Assembly (NCBI GenBank): GCA_030123525.1
Contig: CP126125.1
Coordinates: 992,001 to 1,056,000, forward strand
Source of the DNA: ELB16-189 sp018266435
GTDB lineage: Bacteria > Bacteroidota > Bacteroidia > Cytophagales > Cyclobacteriaceae
Length of the DNA: 64,000 nt
Direction of reading: 5' to 3'
The notes below the pieces were generated by a model. That model had not been told where the DNA came from and searched no databases. It was given only the letters and a program-made list of their open reading frames with translations. This document shows positions 61,692 through 64,000 of this stretch, one piece after another. Within the stretch, counting starts at the first letter, position 1. The number at the start of each line of letters is the position of its first letter. Position numbers and translations under genes: made by a program.

Positions 61692-62576
61692 TCAACCAAG
61701 AATTATTTTTTTTAAAATTGCAAAAAAACGTTTTCGTAGAATTTCGCGAGGGTTTTCTTTGATACCGCGACAAAGATATTTGAATACGATTGCGTTTTTT
61801 TCATTTGCCATGACGAGGTGTAAGGCTGCATATGTCAATGCACTTGCTTTTGCCTGATTTAATTTATTGCCATACACTATCTTGTTTTTTTCATCTGTTA
61901 AAACATAGTGGCAAAATTTTTCTGCCTTAGTTTTTATCCGTTGTGTATTCCCGTCTAATACACTACGGGCATCGTGCTGCACTACGGTGGAGGTTACTAC
62001 ATTGCTATTGAGGAATGAATACCTCGAAGACATCCGAATCCACAGTTCCCAATCTTCCAGTGATGCTAAGGCTATGTCTTCAACAAATTGATTATCTAAA
62101 AAAATTTCAGTCTTTATAAAGACTCCATTGCAACTTAAAACATTTCCTGTGAGGATTTCCGAGTTGATGTTTTGCAAAGAAACCGCAGGGCGAATCAGTT
62201 TTCCTTTTTCATCTTTAATATCGTAGTTCAGGTGAAAAATAACTGGGGAATGATCATCACAAAATCTTTTTGCAGTTGCCAGGTGATGATTGTACACTAA
62301 ATCATCCGAATCAAGAAAAGTAACGTATTGACCTCTGGCTTTTTTGGCTCCATAATTTCGGGCAGCACCACGCTCGCCATTTTCTTTTCTGTGATAAAAA
62401 AGATTGGAGTTTTTTATTTTAGCTACTTCGTTTCTTGTGTTGTCTGTGCTGCCGTCATCTACCACAATGATTTCAAAATCCTGAAATTGTTGAGCTAAAA
62501 CAGATTGTATTGTCTTACCAATAAACCTGGCACGGTTGTAGGTGGGAATGATTACACTGAAAAAAGGGCTACTCAT
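61692..62576 (-). CDS. glycosyltransferase family 2
   Basis: 294 residues, GT-A fold. N-terminus VIIPTYNRARFIGKTI, then IIVVDDGSTDNT, the metal-binding DxD-type motif FLDSDDLVYNH, and SLEDWELWIRMS (ED acceptor-site pair). The start ATG 62576 overlaps the upstream GT4 gene by 8 bp. Adds a single sugar in surface-glycan assembly; no transmembrane segment. Confidence 0.92.
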   Translation of the reverse strand: MSSPFFSVIIPTYNRARFIGKTIQSVLAQQFQDFEIIVVDDGSTDNTRNEVAKIKNSNLFYHRKENGERGAARNYGAKKARGQYVTFLDSDDLVYNHHLATAKRFCDDHSPVIFHLNYDIKDEKGKLIRPAVSLQNINSEILTGNVLSCNGVFIKTEIFLDNQFVEDIALASLEDWELWIRMSSRYSFLNSNVVTSTVVQHDARSVLDGNTQRIKTKAEKFCHYVLTDEKNKIVYGNKLNQAKASALTYAALHLVMANEKNAIVFKYLCRGIKENPREILRKRFFAILKKIILG

Positions 62577-63684
62577 CGTACATTTTTTGTAGTGCTTCTG
62601 TCATTGATTTAATCTCAAACCTGGCAATGCTCTTTTTCCCGTTTTCAATAAGTTGCGTTCTTAGCTGTGCACTGTCTGTCAATGCTTTCATTCCTGCAAA
62701 AATTGATTCTTCGTCTTTATAATTTGCTACCCATGCATTCTGCAAATGGACAACAAATTCGCTGGCTACTCCTGACAACGTAAACACCGATGGCACGCCA
62801 CATGCCAGCGCTTCAATATACGTTTGTCCAAAGGCTTCACAAATTTCGTCAATCGGAGTGTGCACGTAAATATCAAATAGTTTGTAGAGTGCGGCAACAT
62901 CTTCTTCAAAGGGAATCAAGATTAGGTTCTGCCTGGGGATTTCATTTGTCAACTCCATAATAGTTTCGTGATATGGGCCCGAAGCATTGGCCAAGATCAG
63001 GCACGAAGCGGGATGACTCCTTAAAAATTTTTTAAAGGCCGGAACGATGTATTGTATACCCTTCCACTCGATGTGGCGCGCAATCACACCTATGCAAATA
63101 GCGTTTTCTGGTACGCTCCATTTTTTTCGTACAGTAGTCACACGAATTAATTCAACGCTATCAAAAACCGACAGGTTAAAGCCATGCGGAATTTTTTTGA
63201 TTTTCGAAGGGTCAACTTTCTCAAGTTGTGTTAATGAAATATCCGTAGCCTTGCTAATGGATACTATTGCTGTGGCCAGCCAATTGCTAACCTTATCCAA
63301 GAATATTCCTTTTCGATGGTATACATGATGAAAATTACTGTTGTGCCGGGTGTAAACCCTCTTCTTTATTCCTGCCACCCAGGCAGACGACAGACCAATA
63401 AGCTGAGCATCGAGCAAGTGGGCATGTACAACTTCAGGTTTAAACTTGAGCAAAAAACGAAATGTTTTAACCAACGCTGCTACAAAATCTTTTTTGCCTC
63501 GATAGTTTATTCGGTAAACATTTATTTCGTTTTCTATGAGAAAACCCTCTAATGAAGTGTGTTGCGGGTTTAATAAAATAAATGTAATGTCATAATATTT
63601 TTTTAAAGCAACGGCCGTCCACTCGAATGCCAGTGATTTGTGGACGTGCGAGATGATGTAAATGATTTTTTTTTTCGGAAGCAT
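62569..63684 (-). CDS. glycosyltransferase family 4
   Basis: 371 residues, GT-B fold. N-terminal KIIYIISHVHKSLAFEW and VVHAHLLDAQLIGLS; donor domain IGVIARHIEWKGIQYIVPAF, and the EX7E motif in EAFGQTYIEALACGVPSV. The start ATG 63684 directly abuts the stop of the FkbM gene. Part of the same operon as the following GT2. Confidence 0.93.
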   Translation of the reverse strand: MLPKKKIIYIISHVHKSLAFEWTAVALKKYYDITFILLNPQHTSLEGFLIENEINVYRINYRGKKDFVAALVKTFRFLLKFKPEVVHAHLLDAQLIGLSSAWVAGIKKRVYTRHNSNFHHVYHRKGIFLDKVSNWLATAIVSISKATDISLTQLEKVDPSKIKKIPHGFNLSVFDSVELIRVTTVRKKWSVPENAICIGVIARHIEWKGIQYIVPAFKKFLRSHPASCLILANASGPYHETIMELTNEIPRQNLILIPFEEDVAALYKLFDIYVHTPIDEICEAFGQTYIEALACGVPSVFTLSGVASEFVVHLQNAWVANYKDEESIFAGMKALTDSAQLRTQLIENGKKSIARFEIKSMTEALQKMYDE

Positions 63685-64000
63685 TTACTTTGCTATGATA
63701 TCCAGATGGCAATTGTCAAAATTGGTTTGCAAAGTTATAGATTCTTCAGTTTCAGCATTTACAATGTGCCGGTAGCCTATGTCAATCAAAAATTGAATTA
63801 AGGAAACTGCTGAACTACCCTGATCTCTTAAGTTGTTGTTATCTAATTCAATAAATAAAACGGGCATGTGTTGGCGAAGAATTTCTTTTGCCCCTTTTAA
63901 AACATGATGTTCATAGCCCTCTACATCTATTTTTATCAAGTTTATATGAGATAGTTTGGTGGCAGGAGTAAAGTCATCTAACCTAATGATCTCTACATCT
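63685..64000 (-). CDS. FkbM-family methyltransferase, N-terminus beyond window edge
   Basis: About 105 C-terminal residues are visible. RLDDFTPATKLSHINLIKIDVEGYEHHVLKGAKEIL is the FkbM signature (key parts: LDDF, KIDVEGYE, LKGA), followed by PVLFIELD. The frame is open to the window edge; the internal TTG at 63939 is not a real start. Such enzymes O-methylate sugars or polyketides; here probably a glycan residue. It is adjacent to the GT4 gene (stop TAA then ATG). Confidence 0.85.
   Translation of the reverse strand, partial: DVEIIRLDDFTPATKLSHINLIKIDVEGYEHHVLKGAKEILRQHMPVLFIELDNNNLRDQGSSAVSLIQFLIDIGYRHIVNAETEESITLQTNFDNCHLDIIAK

Overview
The window looks like chromosomal DNA from a gliding or free-living Bacteroidota bacterium, probably in the order Cytophagales. 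Three things support this: type IX secretion (T9SS) cargo proteins with C-terminal sorting domains and PorP/SprF partners; several promoters matching the Bacteroidota form (TTTG, about 19 bp, TAnnTTTG) with few Shine-Dalgarno sites; and an Oar-type TonB-dependent receptor. Only one RNA gene is visible, tRNA-Val. I see no rRNA, CRISPR array, phage or intact insertion sequence.

Layout. 1-8.1 kb, mostly minus strand: a truncated RND efflux permease and its adaptor, then a housekeeping block (coaE, YbbR protein, yajC, DUF1573 lipoprotein, YtxH protein, nusB). 8.2-12.5 kb: two ABC exporter half-transporters on opposite strands, which look like the two halves of one heterodimer, with an outer membrane protein between them. 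12.7-17.5 kb: Oar-like receptor and lytic transglycosylase MltF. 17.6-23.8 kb: an RND efflux operon (tetR, outer membrane factor, adaptor, permease) with three matching putative operators. 24-28 kb: a secreted protein of unknown function and an OmpR/histidine kinase pair, apparently joined by a shared promoter element, then tRNA-Val. 28.3-29.1 kb: a nucleoside-deoxyribosyltransferase-like/tudor-like fusion. 29.2-31.9 kb: a TPR histidine kinase and LuxR-type regulator.

32-42 kb is the most distinctive part. Two very large T9SS cargo proteins with unrelated N-terminal passengers (FG-GAP repeats, GloVer repeats) each precede a PorP/SprF gene. The cargo C-terminal domain plus PorP is a 1.5 kb direct duplication at a constant 4,434 bp offset; the two PorP proteins are identical. 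42-48 kb holds a histidine kinase, a Usp/antiporter operon, an ECF sigma factor with a tiny membrane protein, and a DUF4139 protein. 48.3-54.3 kb is a threonine operon (thrA, thrB, thrC and an LDH2-family dehydrogenase) with a Thr/Ile-rich leader peptide. 54.3-55.1 kb: outer membrane protein and DivIC/FtsB protein, followed by a gene-poor stretch with probable gene remnants. 55.9-64 kb, minus strand: a surface-glycan cluster (FkbM methyltransferase, three glycosyltransferases, sugar-nucleotide epimerase) ending in a PKD-repeat T9SS protein.

Coordinates were counted by eye from the numbered sequence. Where an open frame extends upstream through a TTG or other unlikely start, I moved the start to the ATG that gives a signal peptide, lipoprotein signal or family-typical N-terminus, and the entry says so. 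All family assignments are from motif recognition, not database searches.
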